The translations under genes were made by a program, and so were the position numbers. DNA of 64,000 bases from Streptomyces sp. CB02261. Its GTDB lineage: Bacteria > Actinomycetota > Actinomycetes > Streptomycetales > Streptomycetaceae. How positions within the stretch are numbered: position 1 is the first letter of the stretch; each line of letters begins with the position of its first letter. The stretch is from contig NZ_LIVX01000003.1 in the NCBI RefSeq assembly GCF_001905665.1, positions 195,478 through 259,477 on the forward strand, in the 5' to 3' direction. This document shows, in pieces, positions 35,464-43,967 of the stretch. A model generated the notes under the pieces. That model saw only the letters and a program-made list of their open reading frames with translations. It did not search any database and was not told the origin of the DNA.

Positions 35464-36330
35464 GTGGCTGGATTCAGGAACGGACGCGGCCGGGACAACC
35501 GCCCCCCGCAACAACAACCGCAGCAGGCGCCGAACGGGTACAACGCGGCCCCGCCGCCGTACCCGCAGCAGCAGTGGCCCCCGCAGGGCCAGGGCCCCGC
35601 TCCGTACGGACAGCAGGGGCAACAGCAGCAGCCGTACGGGGAGCCGGAGTACTTCGGAGATCCGTACGGCCGGCCGCAGCACCCCCACGCGGCCGCGGCG
35701 AACAACCCGGGCCACACGCAGATGTTCAGCGTCGACGACCCGTACGGCGACGCGGGGGCCCACCACGCCGCCGCGCCCGTGCCGACGGGCCCCCGCCTCC
35801 CCTGGAAGGCCCTCCTGAGCGGCATCGTGCTGCGCCCGGCGGACACCTTCCTGCGGATGCGGGACCACGCCGTCTGGGGCCCGGCCCTGGTCGTGACCTT
35901 CCTCTACGGGCTCCTCGCGATCTTCGGCTTCGACAAGGCGCGCGAAGAGGCGATCAACGCGACCCTGTCGACGGCGATCCCGTACGTCCTGATGACCGCC
36001 CTCGGGTTCGTCGTCGGCGGACTCATCCTGGGCGCGGTCACGCACACCCTGGCCCGCCAGCTGGGCGGCGACGGGGCGTGGCAGCCCACCGTGGGCCTCT
36101 CCATGCTGATCATGTCGATCACGGACGCGCCCCGGCTGGTCTTCGCGCTGTTCCTCGGCGGCGAGAACGGCCTCGTGCAGGTCATCGGCTGGCTGACCTG
36201 GCTGGCGGCGGGCGCGCTCTTCACGCTGATGGTGAGCCGCTCGCACGACCTGCCGTGGCCGAAGGCCCTGGGCGCGTCGGCGATCCAGCTGGTGGCGCTG
36301 CTGAGCCTGATCAAGCTCGGCACGCTGTAG
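35464..36330 (+). CDS. Yip1-domain membrane protein with Pro/Gln/Gly-rich N-terminus
   Basis: A 288-residue protein. Residues 1-105 are disordered and rich in Pro, Gln, Gly and Tyr (PYPQQQWPPQGQG; repeated PYG). Then PWKALLSGIVLRPADTFLRMRDH and five hydrophobic segments form a Yip1 domain. Function in bacteria is unknown. The GTG at 35464 sits 7 bp after TACGTT with no close ribosome site, which fits a leaderless mRNA. Confidence 0.88.
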   Translation: MAGFRNGRGRDNRPPQQQPQQAPNGYNAAPPPYPQQQWPPQGQGPAPYGQQGQQQQPYGEPEYFGDPYGRPQHPHAAAANNPGHTQMFSVDDPYGDAGAHHAAAPVPTGPRLPWKALLSGIVLRPADTFLRMRDHAVWGPALVVTFLYGLLAIFGFDKAREEAINATLSTAIPYVLMTALGFVVGGLILGAVTHTLARQLGGDGAWQPTVGLSMLIMSITDAPRLVFALFLGGENGLVQVIGWLTWLAAGALFTLMVSRSHDLPWPKALGASAIQLVALLSLIKLGTL

Positions 36331-36349
36331 GCCGCGACACGGACACGAG

Positions 36350-36381
36350 GAAGGCCCCCACCGCATCCGGTGGGGGCCTTC
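36350..36381. terminator. Bidirectional hairpin terminator
   Basis: A 13-bp perfect stem, GAAGGCCCCCACC and complement, with a 6-nt loop separates the convergent Yip1 and phosphoribosyltransferase genes. Confidence 0.88.
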
Positions 36382-36397
36382 GTCGTCCGCGTACGGC

Positions 36398-36895
36398 TCA
36401 GGCGTCGAGGACCTGGCCCTCACGCTTGACGACGGGCGGTTCGACCGACCAGGGGAAGTTGATCCACTCGTCGGTCTTCTTCCACACGTACTCGCACTTC
36501 ACGAGGGAGTGCGACTTCTCGTAGATGACGGCCGAGCGGACCTCGGCGACGTGGTCGACGCAGAAGTCGTGGACGAGCTTGAGGGTCTTGCCGGTGTCGG
36601 CGACGTCGTCGGCGATGAGCACCTTCTTGTCGCTGAAGTCGATCGCGTTCGGCACCGGCGCGAGCATGACCGGCATCTCCAGCGTGGTCCCGACCCCCGT
36701 GTAGAACTCCACGTTGACCAGGTGGATGTTCTTGCAGTCGAGGGCGTAGGCCAGACCGCCGGCGACGAAGACACCGCCACGGGCGATGGACAGGACGACG
36801 TCCGGCTCGTACCCGTCGTCGGCGATGGTCTGCGCCAGCTCGCGCACCGCGCGCCCGAAACCCTCGTACGTCAGGTTCTCGCGTACCTCACTCAT
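36398..36895 (-). CDS. Phosphoribosyltransferase
   Basis: A 165-residue type I phosphoribosyltransferase. The PRPP loop VLIADDVADTGKTL is near residue 95; an N-terminal PDVVLSIARGGVFVAGGLAY block and a C-terminal FPW segment resemble xanthine/hypoxanthine salvage enzymes. The base is not certain. It follows dcd by 13 bp on the same strand, so both belong to one nucleotide-metabolism transcript. Confidence 0.92.
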   Translation of the reverse strand: MSEVRENLTYEGFGRAVRELAQTIADDGYEPDVVLSIARGGVFVAGGLAYALDCKNIHLVNVEFYTGVGTTLEMPVMLAPVPNAIDFSDKKVLIADDVADTGKTLKLVHDFCVDHVAEVRSAVIYEKSHSLVKCEYVWKKTDEWINFPWSVEPPVVKREGQVLDA

Positions 36896-36908
36896 GACCG
36901 CTACCGCC

Positions 36909-37484
36909 TCACACCTGGGTCCGATGGAAGTTCAGGAAGGAACGGGAGGCCGTCGGCCCCCGCTGCCCCTGGTACCGGGAGCCGTACCGCTCGCTCCCGT
37001 ACGGGAACTCGGCGGGCGAGCTGAGCCGGAACATGCAGAGCTGCCCGATCTTCATGCCCGGCCAGAGCTTGATCGGCAGGGTGGCGAGGTTCGACAGCTC
37101 CAGGGTGACGTGCCCGGAGAACCCGGGGTCGATGAAGCCGGCGGTCGAATGCGTGACCAGCCCGAGCCGCCCGAGAGAACTCTTCCCCTCCAGGCGTGAC
37201 GCGATGTCGTCCGGGAGGGTGATGACCTCGTAGGTCGAGGCGAGCACGAACTCGCCGGGGTGGAGGATGAACGCCTCGTCGCCCTCGGGCTCGACCTCGC
37301 GGGTCAGGTCGAGCTGCTCGACCGCGGGGTCGATGTGGGGGTAGCGGTGGTTCTCGAACACCCGGAAGAAGCGGTCAAGCCTCACGTCGATGCTCGAGGG
37401 CTGCACCATGGATTCGTCGTACGGGTCGATGCGCACCCGTCCGGCATCGATCTCGGCCCGGATGTCCTTGTCTGAGAGAAGCAC
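36909..37484 (-). CDS. dcd: dCTP deaminase
   Basis: A 191-residue enzyme that deaminates dCTP to dUTP for thymidylate synthesis. The start [20 protein letters not shown], the [14 protein letters not shown] block, the active-site segment [21 protein letters not shown] ([14 protein letters not shown]) and the [19 protein letters not shown] end are diagnostic. GTG at 37484 gives the exact family length. Confidence 0.97.
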   Translation of the reverse strand: MLLSDKDIRAEIDAGRVRIDPYDESMVQPSSIDVRLDRFFRVFENHRYPHIDPAVEQLDLTREVEPEGDEAFILHPGEFVLASTYEVITLPDDIASRLEGKSSLGRLGLVTHSTAGFIDPGFSGHVTLELSNLATLPIKLWPGMKIGQLCMFRLSSPAEFPYGSERYGSRYQGQRGPTASRSFLNFHRTQV

Positions 37485-37550
37485 GCCCCCACGATACGCA
37501 GAGGGCGCGGACCTGCCCCAATCGGCAGGCACCCGCGCCCCGACACCAGG

Positions 37551-37724
37551 TCAGCGCCGCCCGGCCTCCACCGGTACCGCGTGCCGCAGCCGCGCACACC
37601 GCGGACACCGGACGAGCCGCCCGGGCCCGATCCGCCCGGCCCCGAGCTGCTGCAGCGGGAACGAGGCGGTACTGAACACATGCCCTTCGGCACAACGGAC
37701 GACGGTGCGCTCCATCGGACCCAT
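37551..37724 (-). CDS. Small zinc-ribbon-like protein
   Basis: A 57-residue protein. RCAEGHVFSTASFPLQQL supplies Cys and His, and RCPRCARLRHAVP supplies CxxC, a likely single zinc site. ATG at 37724 is preceded by GGGGAAGGGA. It lies just upstream of dcd on the same strand. Function unknown; small ribbons like this are common in streptomycetes. Confidence 0.7.
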   Translation of the reverse strand: MGPMERTVVRCAEGHVFSTASFPLQQLGAGRIGPGRLVRCPRCARLRHAVPVEAGRR

Positions 37725-37823
37725 CAAGTCCCTTCCCCTACACATGTGCTGGACGAGCAGTCACAATAGGGGATCAACGGGACGCCCTCGCGGCGGCACT
37801 CCGCACCCCGAAAAGGGAGCAGC

Positions 37824-37852
37824 TTCGCCTCAAGTGGCGCATGGGGTACAGT
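37824..37852 (+). promoter_or_regulatory. Promoter of tRNA-Gly
   Basis: TTCGCC and TACAGT are separated by 17 bp, ending 35 bp before the tRNA 5' end; a vegetative promoter at a suitable distance. Confidence 0.6.
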
Positions 37853-37887
37853 GTGCAACGATGCGGCACGGATCACCCGGCCGCTGT

Positions 37888-37958
37888 GCGGATGTAGTTT
37901 AATGGTAGAACATGAGCTTCCCAAGCTTATAGCGCGGGTTCGATTCCCGTCATCCGCT
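37888..37958 (+). tRNA. tRNA-Gly (anticodon CCC)
   Basis: The 7-bp acceptor stem GCGGATG pairs with CATCCGC, the anticodon stem TGAGC/GCTTA encloses loop TTCCCAA with anticodon CCC, and the T arm GCGGG-TTCGATT-CCCGT is regular. The 3' CCA is not encoded. A terminator hairpin begins 7 bp downstream. tRNA 3' ends are favoured integration sites, and the following 10 kb look accessory. Confidence 0.95.
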
Positions 37959-37964
37959 CTTCTA

Positions 37965-37995
37965 CGAAGCCCCAGGTCAGTGGCCTGGGGCTTCG
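37965..37995. terminator. Hairpin shared by tRNA-Gly and the LuxR gene
   Basis: A 12-bp stem, CGAAGCCCCAGG and complement, encloses TCAGTGG. It terminates the tRNA and, on the other strand, overlaps the LuxR gene's stop at 37977. A close copy occurs at 41758-41788 and a decayed one at 44831-44860. Confidence 0.85.
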
Positions 37996-40298
37996 TCGTT
38001 GTCCAGGGCTCTGAGGGTGCCTGCCGTGCGCTGTGCGTCGACGAGGCGCGCGAGTTCCACCCGTGACGAGATGCCGAGGCGGGCGTAGATGCCGCGGAGG
38101 TGGTGGTCGATCGTGCGGGGACTGAGGACCATCCGGATCGCGATCTCGCGATTCGTCGCTCCCTCCGCCACCATGCTTGCGATCAGGGTCTGCTGCGCGG
38201 TGAGCGCGCCGAGGGCCGCCGCCGCCGGGAGGCGGGCGCACCGGGCCGTGTCGCCGAGTGCGCGCAGTTCCGCCTCCGCGTGCCGCGCGCTGGGCAGGGC
38301 CCCGAACTGCTCGAACGCCTGGAGCGCCGCACGCAGCCGGTCCCGCGCCTCCGTGGTCCGCCGCATCCGTCGGAGGGCGATGCCGTACAGCAACTCGGTC
38401 CGCGCGCGTTCGAGGTGACGGCCGTCCGCGTCGTGCAGGTCCAGGGCGTCCCGGTAGTGGGCGAGGGCTTCCCCGCCGGAGGTGAGCAGCGCCCGGCAGC
38501 GGGCCGCGAGGGCCAGATGACCCGGGCTGGCGACGGTGCCCGCCCAGCGTGTGTAGCCGACGGCCGCCGCGGCCGCGGCGGCGGGTTCGCCGGCGCGGAC
38601 GGCGGCCTCCACGTAGTGCGGGGTGGAGAGCAGCCGAATAGCCGGATGCCCGTGCCCGGGGCCGAGGCGGGCCAGGGTGCGCAGCTGGGAGGCGGCCTCG
38701 GCGGGCCGGCCCTGCGTGAGGTCGAGGTAGGCGAGCGCCCAGAGGCTGAGCGCCGTGGCGAGCCCGATGCCGTGCTCCGCCGCGTACGTCCGTGCCTGCC
38801 GGGCGCGGTCCCGGCACGCGGTGGTGTCGCCCTGGACCGCGGCAAGCAGGGCGAGGCCGGCCAGGATGTGGCAGGCGACGTTGTCCTGGCCGGTTTCGCG
38901 GGCGAGGCGGTGCGCGTCGACCGCGGTGGCCGTCGCGGTGCCGAGGCGCCCGTTCCACGCCTCGGCGTACGCGCGGAACTCCAGCGGCCGGGGTAGGACG
39001 GCGTGTTCGCCCTGGGCTCGGGCGGCGGACTCGGCCTGGTGCGCCATGGCCAGGGCGAGGTCGTCGTCGCCGAGGTAGAGCGCGGCCAGCGCCGCGTGCA
39101 CCAGCACGGTGGGGTCGTCGCCGTGCCGGGCGAGGGACACGGCTTCACGGAGCCGGACGGCGGCCTCGGCGTAGCGGCCGCACACGGCGGAGGCGATCCC
39201 GGTGAGTCCGGCGAGCAGGGCGCGGGCTGCGGGAGCGGACGGTGGCGGGCTCTTCCGGGCGAGGACCGCGGCCTGGTGGCAGCGGTGCAGGTCGCCGGTG
39301 TAGTGGCCGACTTCGGCGGCGTACGCGAGGGCGTACGCGGCGGTCGCGGGGGCGTCGAAGGCGTACCCGGCAGGCGTACCGCCGGTCGCCGAACGCCCCG
39401 CGCCGGCCACGGCGCACGCCCCCCGCGCGCCGGCGAAAGCGGAGGTCGCCGCCCCGGCCAGGTCGTCGTAGGCATCGGGGGCGTGCCCGGAGCGCAAGGT
39501 GACCAGGCCGCGGAGCAGCCGCACGCGGGGATCTGTGCCGGGAGGCGTGCGTTCCGCGGCGGCGAGGAGACAGCGTGCGCGGTCGGACCGGCCGCCGTGC
39601 CAGGCGTGGAGGGCGGCACGGGCGAGGGCGGCGTGACGGACGGCGGTGTCGGAGCTGAGGAGCGCGGAGCGTTCCGCGTGGTGGGCGGCGGTCGCCGGGT
39701 CGGGGGCGGGTGCGCCGGCCAGGGCGCGGGCGAGACGGCTGCTCGGGCCGAGGGAGGCGCAGGCGCGATGCCAGTTCCACGGGCCGGGCTCGGTCCTCGG
39801 GTCGAGGACGAGCGCCAGCGACCGGTGGGCGAGGCGCCGCTCCTCGGGTCCGGCGCTGTCGTACACCACGTCCCGTACCAGCGGGTCGGCGAAGACGAGA
39901 CCGGCGGCGGTGGAGCGGATGAGGCCGGCCTCCTCGGCGGGTTCGAGGTCCGTGGGCTCGTGTCCGGCGGCGACCACCGCGCGGTCGAACGCCCGGCTCT
40001 CCACCGGGTGCTGGTCGGCGGCGGCGAGCAGCAGCAGTCGGCGCGTGGCGGCCGGCAGCCGGGCGAGGCGGGTGCGGTGCTGTTCCGTGGCCAGCAGTCG
40101 GCGGGTCAGCGGATCGGGCAGCGGGTCGAGGCCGGCGCGTTCACGCGCGGTGAGTGCGGCGGTGAACTCGGCCGCCGCGCGCGCGTCGCCGTGCACCGCG
40201 AGCCAGACGCGCACGCTGACGCCGTCCTGCGAGAGGCCGGGGGCGCAGGCACCCGGCTGTTGTCCCGGCGCGCCCGCGCTGCGTGGCCCAACTGGCAT
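37977..40298 (-). CDS. LAL-like LuxR regulator lacking the ATPase domain
   Basis: A 773-residue regulator with a C-terminal LuxR helix-turn-helix (LTAQQTLIASMVAEGATNREIA, ending near residue 735) and a long array of TPR-like helices. LAL regulators normally begin with an AAA domain; here no Walker A or B is found, and the protein starts in what resembles the end of that domain (ERAGLDPLPDPLTRRLLATE). So the ATP switch is missing. The ATG at 40298 lacks a clear ribosome site, and upstream in-frame codons to 40625 do not look coding. It is divergent from the lipase gene and may regulate it. Confidence 0.82.
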   Translation of the reverse strand: MPVGPRSAGAPGQQPGACAPGLSQDGVSVRVWLAVHGDARAAAEFTAALTARERAGLDPLPDPLTRRLLATEQHRTRLARLPAATRRLLLLAAADQHPVESRAFDRAVVAAGHEPTDLEPAEEAGLIRSTAAGLVFADPLVRDVVYDSAGPEERRLAHRSLALVLDPRTEPGPWNWHRACASLGPSSRLARALAGAPAPDPATAAHHAERSALLSSDTAVRHAALARAALHAWHGGRSDRARCLLAAAERTPPGTDPRVRLLRGLVTLRSGHAPDAYDDLAGAATSAFAGARGACAVAGAGRSATGGTPAGYAFDAPATAAYALAYAAEVGHYTGDLHRCHQAAVLARKSPPPSAPAARALLAGLTGIASAVCGRYAEAAVRLREAVSLARHGDDPTVLVHAALAALYLGDDDLALAMAHQAESAARAQGEHAVLPRPLEFRAYAEAWNGRLGTATATAVDAHRLARETGQDNVACHILAGLALLAAVQGDTTACRDRARQARTYAAEHGIGLATALSLWALAYLDLTQGRPAEAASQLRTLARLGPGHGHPAIRLLSTPHYVEAAVRAGEPAAAAAAAVGYTRWAGTVASPGHLALAARCRALLTSGGEALAHYRDALDLHDADGRHLERARTELLYGIALRRMRRTTEARDRLRAALQAFEQFGALPSARHAEAELRALGDTARCARLPAAAALGALTAQQTLIASMVAEGATNREIAIRMVLSPRTIDHHLRGIYARLGISSRVELARLVDAQRTAGTLRALDNDEAPGH

Positions 40299-40413
40299 GT
40301 CTCGTAACGCTAGAGCTAAGTTACCGGGGTGTAAAGACTGGTGAAACAGCCGATGGCTGTGGCGTCGCGCCGCCCTCACTCTGGGGCTCCCCCAACGAGT
40401 GCGAGGATCCCCG

Positions 40414-41091
40414 ATGCGACGATTCACCCGTGCGCTCTCCGCCGTCGCGGCCTGTGCCGCGGCGGCGGCCGTCCTGCTGCCGGCGGCCCCGGCCCAGGCG
40501 GCGGTGCCCGATCCGGTTCTGTTCGTCCACGGATACAAGGGCGGCGCGTGGAACTTCAACGAGATGGTCTCCGACTTCAAGGCGTCAGGCTGGCCGGCCG
40601 ACCGGCTGTACGCGATGTCGTACAACCCGTTCCAGTCGAACGAGACGACCGCCGCGCAGATCCGCGATCAGGTCGACGCGCTGCGCGCCCGCACCGGCGC
40701 GGCGAAGGTGGACGTCGTCACCCACTCGATGGGCGGGCTGGGCTCGCGCTGGTACCTGAAGTTCCTCGGCGGCACCTCGTACGTCGACGACTGGGTGTCC
40801 CTGGGCGGCCCGAACCACGGCACGAACGCGGCGCAGGTCTGCGACTGGGCGCTCGCGTCGTGCAAGGAGATGGCGACGGGCAGCACCTTCCTGACCGCCC
40901 TCAACAGCGGCGACGAGACGCCCGGGGCCGTCAACTACGGGACCTTCTGGTCCACGTGCGACGAGTTGATCAACCCGGACTCGAGCACGGTCCTGTCCGG
41001 CGCGACCAACACCAGCGTGGGGTGTGTGGAGCACGCGTGGCTGCTGGTCAGCGAGAACGTCTCGCAGCTGACGCGGAACTTCGTCAGATGA
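40414..41091 (+). CDS. Secreted lipase/esterase
   Basis: A 225-residue exported alpha/beta hydrolase. The signal peptide covers about residues 1-30 (MRRFTRALSAVAACAAAAAV, ending AQA). The mature part opens DPVLFVHGYKGGAWNF, with the nucleophile in VVTHSMGGLGSRW and catalytic His near VEHAWL. This is the bacterial lipase 2 family that hydrolyses triglycerides or short esters outside the cell. Paired cysteines (CDWALASC; CDELINP with VGCVE) suggest disulfides. GAGGAT precedes the ATG at 40414. Confidence 0.93.
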   Translation: MRRFTRALSAVAACAAAAAVLLPAAPAQAAVPDPVLFVHGYKGGAWNFNEMVSDFKASGWPADRLYAMSYNPFQSNETTAAQIRDQVDALRARTGAAKVDVVTHSMGGLGSRWYLKFLGGTSYVDDWVSLGGPNHGTNAAQVCDWALASCKEMATGSTFLTALNSGDETPGAVNYGTFWSTCDELINPDSSTVLSGATNTSVGCVEHAWLLVSENVSQLTRNFVR

Positions 41092-41210
41092 CGCGAGCCG
41101 TCACCGACTGAACCCCGGAGGCGGAGGGCGGTCACCCCGAGGCCGTCCTCCACCGCACACTGCGGACGGGAGAGGTCGTAGCGGATACGGGTGGGCGCAT
41201 ACTGGCAGCA

Positions 41211-41432
41211 ATGACAAAGCCAAGTGCACCGAAGCGCTTTTTGCCCACCAGCCCCTTCAAGCCCCCGGTCACGCCGCCTCCCAAGCATTTCGCCGTGGGC
41301 GACCAGGTCACACACGACGTGTACGGCCTCGGCCGGGTCATCGGCATAGAGGAGGGGATCGCGGCGGTCGTGGATTTCAGCTCCGCGCAAGCGCGGATCC
41401 TGAGTCCGTACGCCAAGATGAGCAAGCTGTAG
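41211..41432 (+). CDS. Small Tudor/KOW-like protein (UvrD C-terminal-domain-like)
   Basis: A 73-residue protein. After a Pro-rich start, FAVGDQVTHDVYGLGRVIGI then EEGIAAVVDFSS and the end AKMSKL match the Tudor-like tail of UvrD/PcrA helicases, which binds RNA polymerase; CarD and Mfd have related folds. A free-standing copy may bind polymerase. The ATG at 41211 has only a weak ribosome site. Confidence 0.75.
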   Translation: MTKPSAPKRFLPTSPFKPPVTPPPKHFAVGDQVTHDVYGLGRVIGIEEGIAAVVDFSSAQARILSPYAKMSKL

Positions 41433-41680
41433 GACCGCCGTGCCCGGTCACGGCACACCAGATCAGTTCATGGACCCGCACGGAAGAGGACCCCTCTCAT
41501 CGACCTGACCTCGCCGTTCTCCGCTCCGGAAGGGGCGCCCCCCTGTGCCGCTGCGGCATCACCGCACCCCACCACGAATCCCTTCCAAGCGCCCGACTTC
41601 GGGGAGATCGAAGCCTTCCTCCTCGACGAGGATGCGCAGGCGCCCGCCTCCGGCACGGGTGCGGCTCGACGCGGGGCGGG

Positions 41681-41944
41681 CTAGCTCCCACTCGTGACGA
41701 TGGTTTTTTCGGCATCGGGCCACGAGGCGTGTCCGTTGCCGTCTTCATCCACGGCGCCAGAGCCCCAGGTCAGCGGCCTGGGGCTCTGTCGTTGTCGCCC
41801 CTCGTGGAGGGGCTGCGCGGGGCGCTGGGCGAAGGCGGGAAGAGCCGGTCCGAGGGTGCCCCAGCCGAGGAGGGCCGTGAGGGCCGCCGAAACGGCTGAC
41901 CGGAACAGCCGCTTGCAGACGTACGCGTCCGGGCTCCTGCACAC
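41681..41944 (-). CDS. Doubtful ORF with signal-peptide-like start
   Basis: An 87-codon frame from GTG 41944. Residues RLFRSAVSAALTALLGWGTL with GPALPAFAQ resemble a signal peptide, but what follows runs through the repeated hairpin at 41758-41788 and is not protein-like. It is most likely a decayed secreted-protein start, or chance. The rest of the 41692-42086 gap holds that hairpin and no other gene I can support. Confidence 0.2.
   Translation of the reverse strand: MCRSPDAYVCKRLFRSAVSAALTALLGWGTLGPALPAFAQRPAQPLHEGRQRQSPRPLTWGSGAVDEDGNGHASWPDAEKTIVTSGS
41758..41788. terminator. Hairpin, near-copy of the tRNA-Gly terminator
   Basis: The stem CAGAGCCCCAGG and complement encloses TCAGCGG. 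Core and the following TCGTTGTC match the hairpin after tRNA-Gly; only the outer stem pairs and one loop base differ. Confidence 0.8.
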
Positions 41945-42086
41945 GACCGCGCGGGCGGGGTAGCCCCAGCCCCGCGGGCCGCGCCACAGCGGCCTGAACC
42001 CTCCTCGGGAGTTCCCGTGCCGCAGGGGATGCTCGCGGTACTCGACCGGAAAGGATCGTCGTGCGCGGGGCCCTCGGAGCCGGTCG

Positions 42087-42866
42087 CTACCGTGTCGCGG
42101 GAGTGGAGGCCCACCAGGTCGAGGGGGCCGCGACGGTGTATCCCAGGGACTCGTACAGCGGCCTGCCCAGCTTCGAGGCGGTGAGCGTGGCCGGCAGGTC
42201 CGCCAGGTGGGCGAGGGCTCCGAGCATGACGGCCCGCCCCACGCCACGTGACCGGAACGCCGACGACGTACCGACCCAGTAGTGGCTGCCGACGCCGTCG
42301 TCGACGACGCTGACGCAGGCTCCCGCCACCACGCCGTCGTGCAGGGCGACGAACACGTCCACGCCCGGCTGCTCGATCAGCGTCGGGGGGAACAGTTCGC
42401 CGGGGCGGTAGGGCTCGAATCCGGTCAGCTCGAAGCTTTCGATCACGATCCGCTCGGCCGCCTGGAGGTCTTCGGGCCGCCGTACCCGGACCACGTCCAG
42501 CGCCGGTTCGCCGACGGGCCCCGGCGGGCGGAGCATGACCGGCATCTGCCAGTCGCGCATGCCCAGGTGGCTCAGGTCGGTCGAGCCGAACGGATCCTCG
42601 ACGGTCGCCGGGCCCGCCGCCCGCCGAACCAGCCCGCTCAGCTCGGCGACCTCGTCCGGACCGAGGTCGGGCTCCTGGACCAGCACCCGCAGGCCGGCCC
42701 GCTCGTCGCCGTCGACCGCGACGAACCCGCGGCGTCGGACGACCTCGTGCCCCCGGGAGCGGCCGGTCGCGATCCAGTGGGCGGCGGAGTTGCGGGCCTG
42801 ACGCGTCGGGGCCTCGGCAAGGGCCACGGAGGTGGGCCGGTCAGCCGACGTGGATCTTGTTGTCAT
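42087..42866 (-). CDS. GNAT-family N-acetyltransferase
   Basis: A 259-residue acetyltransferase. The C-terminal GNAT fold has the acetyl-CoA loop in SSAFRSRGVGRAVMLGALAH and the final strand SLGYTVAAPSTWW. The N-terminal 110 residues form a second, weaker GNAT-like half with ATGRSRGHEVVRRRGFVAVD. The substrate is unknown. ATG at 42866. It is the last gene of a run transcribed from 44503, 43 bp after the 2OG oxygenase. Confidence 0.88.
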   Translation of the reverse strand: MTTRSTSADRPTSVALAEAPTRQARNSAAHWIATGRSRGHEVVRRRGFVAVDGDERAGLRVLVQEPDLGPDEVAELSGLVRRAAGPATVEDPFGSTDLSHLGMRDWQMPVMLRPPGPVGEPALDVVRVRRPEDLQAAERIVIESFELTGFEPYRPGELFPPTLIEQPGVDVFVALHDGVVAGACVSVVDDGVGSHYWVGTSSAFRSRGVGRAVMLGALAHLADLPATLTASKLGRPLYESLGYTVAAPSTWWASTPATR

Positions 42867-42909
42867 GGCGCCTACGGTAGTGAGCGACCGGCCCTGCCCA
42901 CAGGCGAAT

Positions 42910-43581
42910 TCACCCGCCGCCCCTGCGGTGCGTCGGGTCGGGTGCGCACAGCCAGCCGTTGACCGCGAAGCGGCTGTCCTCGTGCTGCCTTCCGGGGCAC
43001 ACGACCGGTCGCACCTCGTGCCAGGCGGTGGGAAGGAAGAACACGATGTTGTCGTGCTCGGGCTCCCAGTCCCGCCAGGTACGTTCCTCCCACTCTCCGG
43101 TCGTCTCGGTGTGCAGCGGCAGGGCGGCGTCGAAGACGCGCAGCTCGCCGCCGCCGAACGGCCGGGGCGTGCGGTGCAGGTAGTACACGAACGTGAGCAG
43201 ACGGCGGGGGGCGTACGCGGCGCTGGTGTCCTGGTGCGGCCCGTAGAAGTCGCCGTCGTTGTGCACGTTGAGACCGTAACTGGGCACGGTGTGGCGGCAG
43301 TCGACTCCCAGCGTGTGCTCGACCGCCTCCCGGACGTCCTCGATGGCCGCCAGTAGCTCAGGCGCCCGGAAGTCGGGGCACGACCGGGACCGGCGCAGCT
43401 CGGGGGCCAGCTCCCGGTCCCGGACCAGGGAGGGCCTGAGCCGGTCGCCCGTGGAGGCGACGGCACGCTCCAGCAGGAGGCCGGCTGTCCGCTCGCCCAG
43501 GAACCCGGTGATGCGGCAGACCGTGACCGGAAGCCGCCAGATCGCGTCCGTGGACACCGGCGACAGGCCGTGCGCCGTCAT
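42910..43581 (-). CDS. 2-oxoglutarate/Fe(II) oxygenase
   Basis: A 223-residue double-stranded beta-helix dioxygenase. The iron ligands are His and Asp in GPHQDTS, then a distal His in TAWHEVRPV; RFAVNGWL supplies the 2-oxoglutarate Arg. This is the prolyl-hydroxylase-like group that modifies peptide or protein residues. Its ATG overlaps the S74-domain gene's stop (ATGA), so its substrate may be one of the two proteins encoded just upstream; that is inference. Confidence 0.9.
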   Translation of the reverse strand: MTAHGLSPVSTDAIWRLPVTVCRITGFLGERTAGLLLERAVASTGDRLRPSLVRDRELAPELRRSRSCPDFRAPELLAAIEDVREAVEHTLGVDCRHTVPSYGLNVHNDGDFYGPHQDTSAAYAPRRLLTFVYYLHRTPRPFGGGELRVFDAALPLHTETTGEWEERTWRDWEPEHDNIVFFLPTAWHEVRPVVCPGRQHEDSRFAVNGWLCAPDPTHRRGGG

Positions 43582-43967
43582 CGCCCCGCCTCGGACGGAG
43601 TCGTGGCCACGGCCTCGCGCAGCCTGGCGACCTCGGACCTGAGCTCCTCCACGTGGCGCTGGAGCGCCTGGATGCAGACCAGGGCCACGCCGAGACCGTC
43701 GACGACGGGGATCCTGGTGTCGTCCCGGGTGAAGCCGAAGGCGGCGTGCCAGTCCTGGGCCATCGGCCCGAGGTGACGGACGTCCTCGGGCTCCCAGACG
43801 TAGCGCCAGGTGCTGATCGGCAGCGTGGCCACGGTGTCCAGGACGGCGAAGCCGTTGACCGCGCCGACCGGGGCCACGGCGCCGCTGTCCCGTGGACCCG
43901 CCGCGGCAGGGTCCGGAGCGGCGGCGCCGGCCGCCCGGGCCCACCTGCTGAGGATCCGCATCGTCAC
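43578..43967 (-). CDS. Peptidase S74 / tail-fibre chaperone-like domain protein
   Basis: A 129-residue protein. TWRYVWEPEDVRHLGPMAQDWHAAFG, VVDGLGVALVCIQALQ and the coiled-coil end HVEELRSEVARLREAV match the intramolecular chaperone that caps phage tail spikes and some bacterial surface proteins. The domain's usual opening (SDRxLKxDI) is absent here but appears at the end of the upstream gene. The GTG start overlaps that gene's TGA. The 60-residue Ala/Pro/Gly start is linker-like. Confidence 0.82.
   Translation of the reverse strand: MTMRILSRWARAAGAAAPDPAAAGPRDSGAVAPVGAVNGFAVLDTVATLPISTWRYVWEPEDVRHLGPMAQDWHAAFGFTRDDTRIPVVDGLGVALVCIQALQRHVEELRSEVARLREAVATTPSEAGR

Noticed and set aside
37927..38958. 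Minus-strand ORF ending WGFVEERMTGIEPAL next to the tRNA
   Set aside because: This ending is the tRNA 3' end and terminator read as protein, a known artefact in streptomycete annotation; the real gene here is the LuxR regulator in another frame.
40299..40625. N-terminal extension of the LuxR regulator to 882 residues
   Set aside because: The added residues lack domain character, overlap the divergent promoter and lipase start, and supply no Walker motif.
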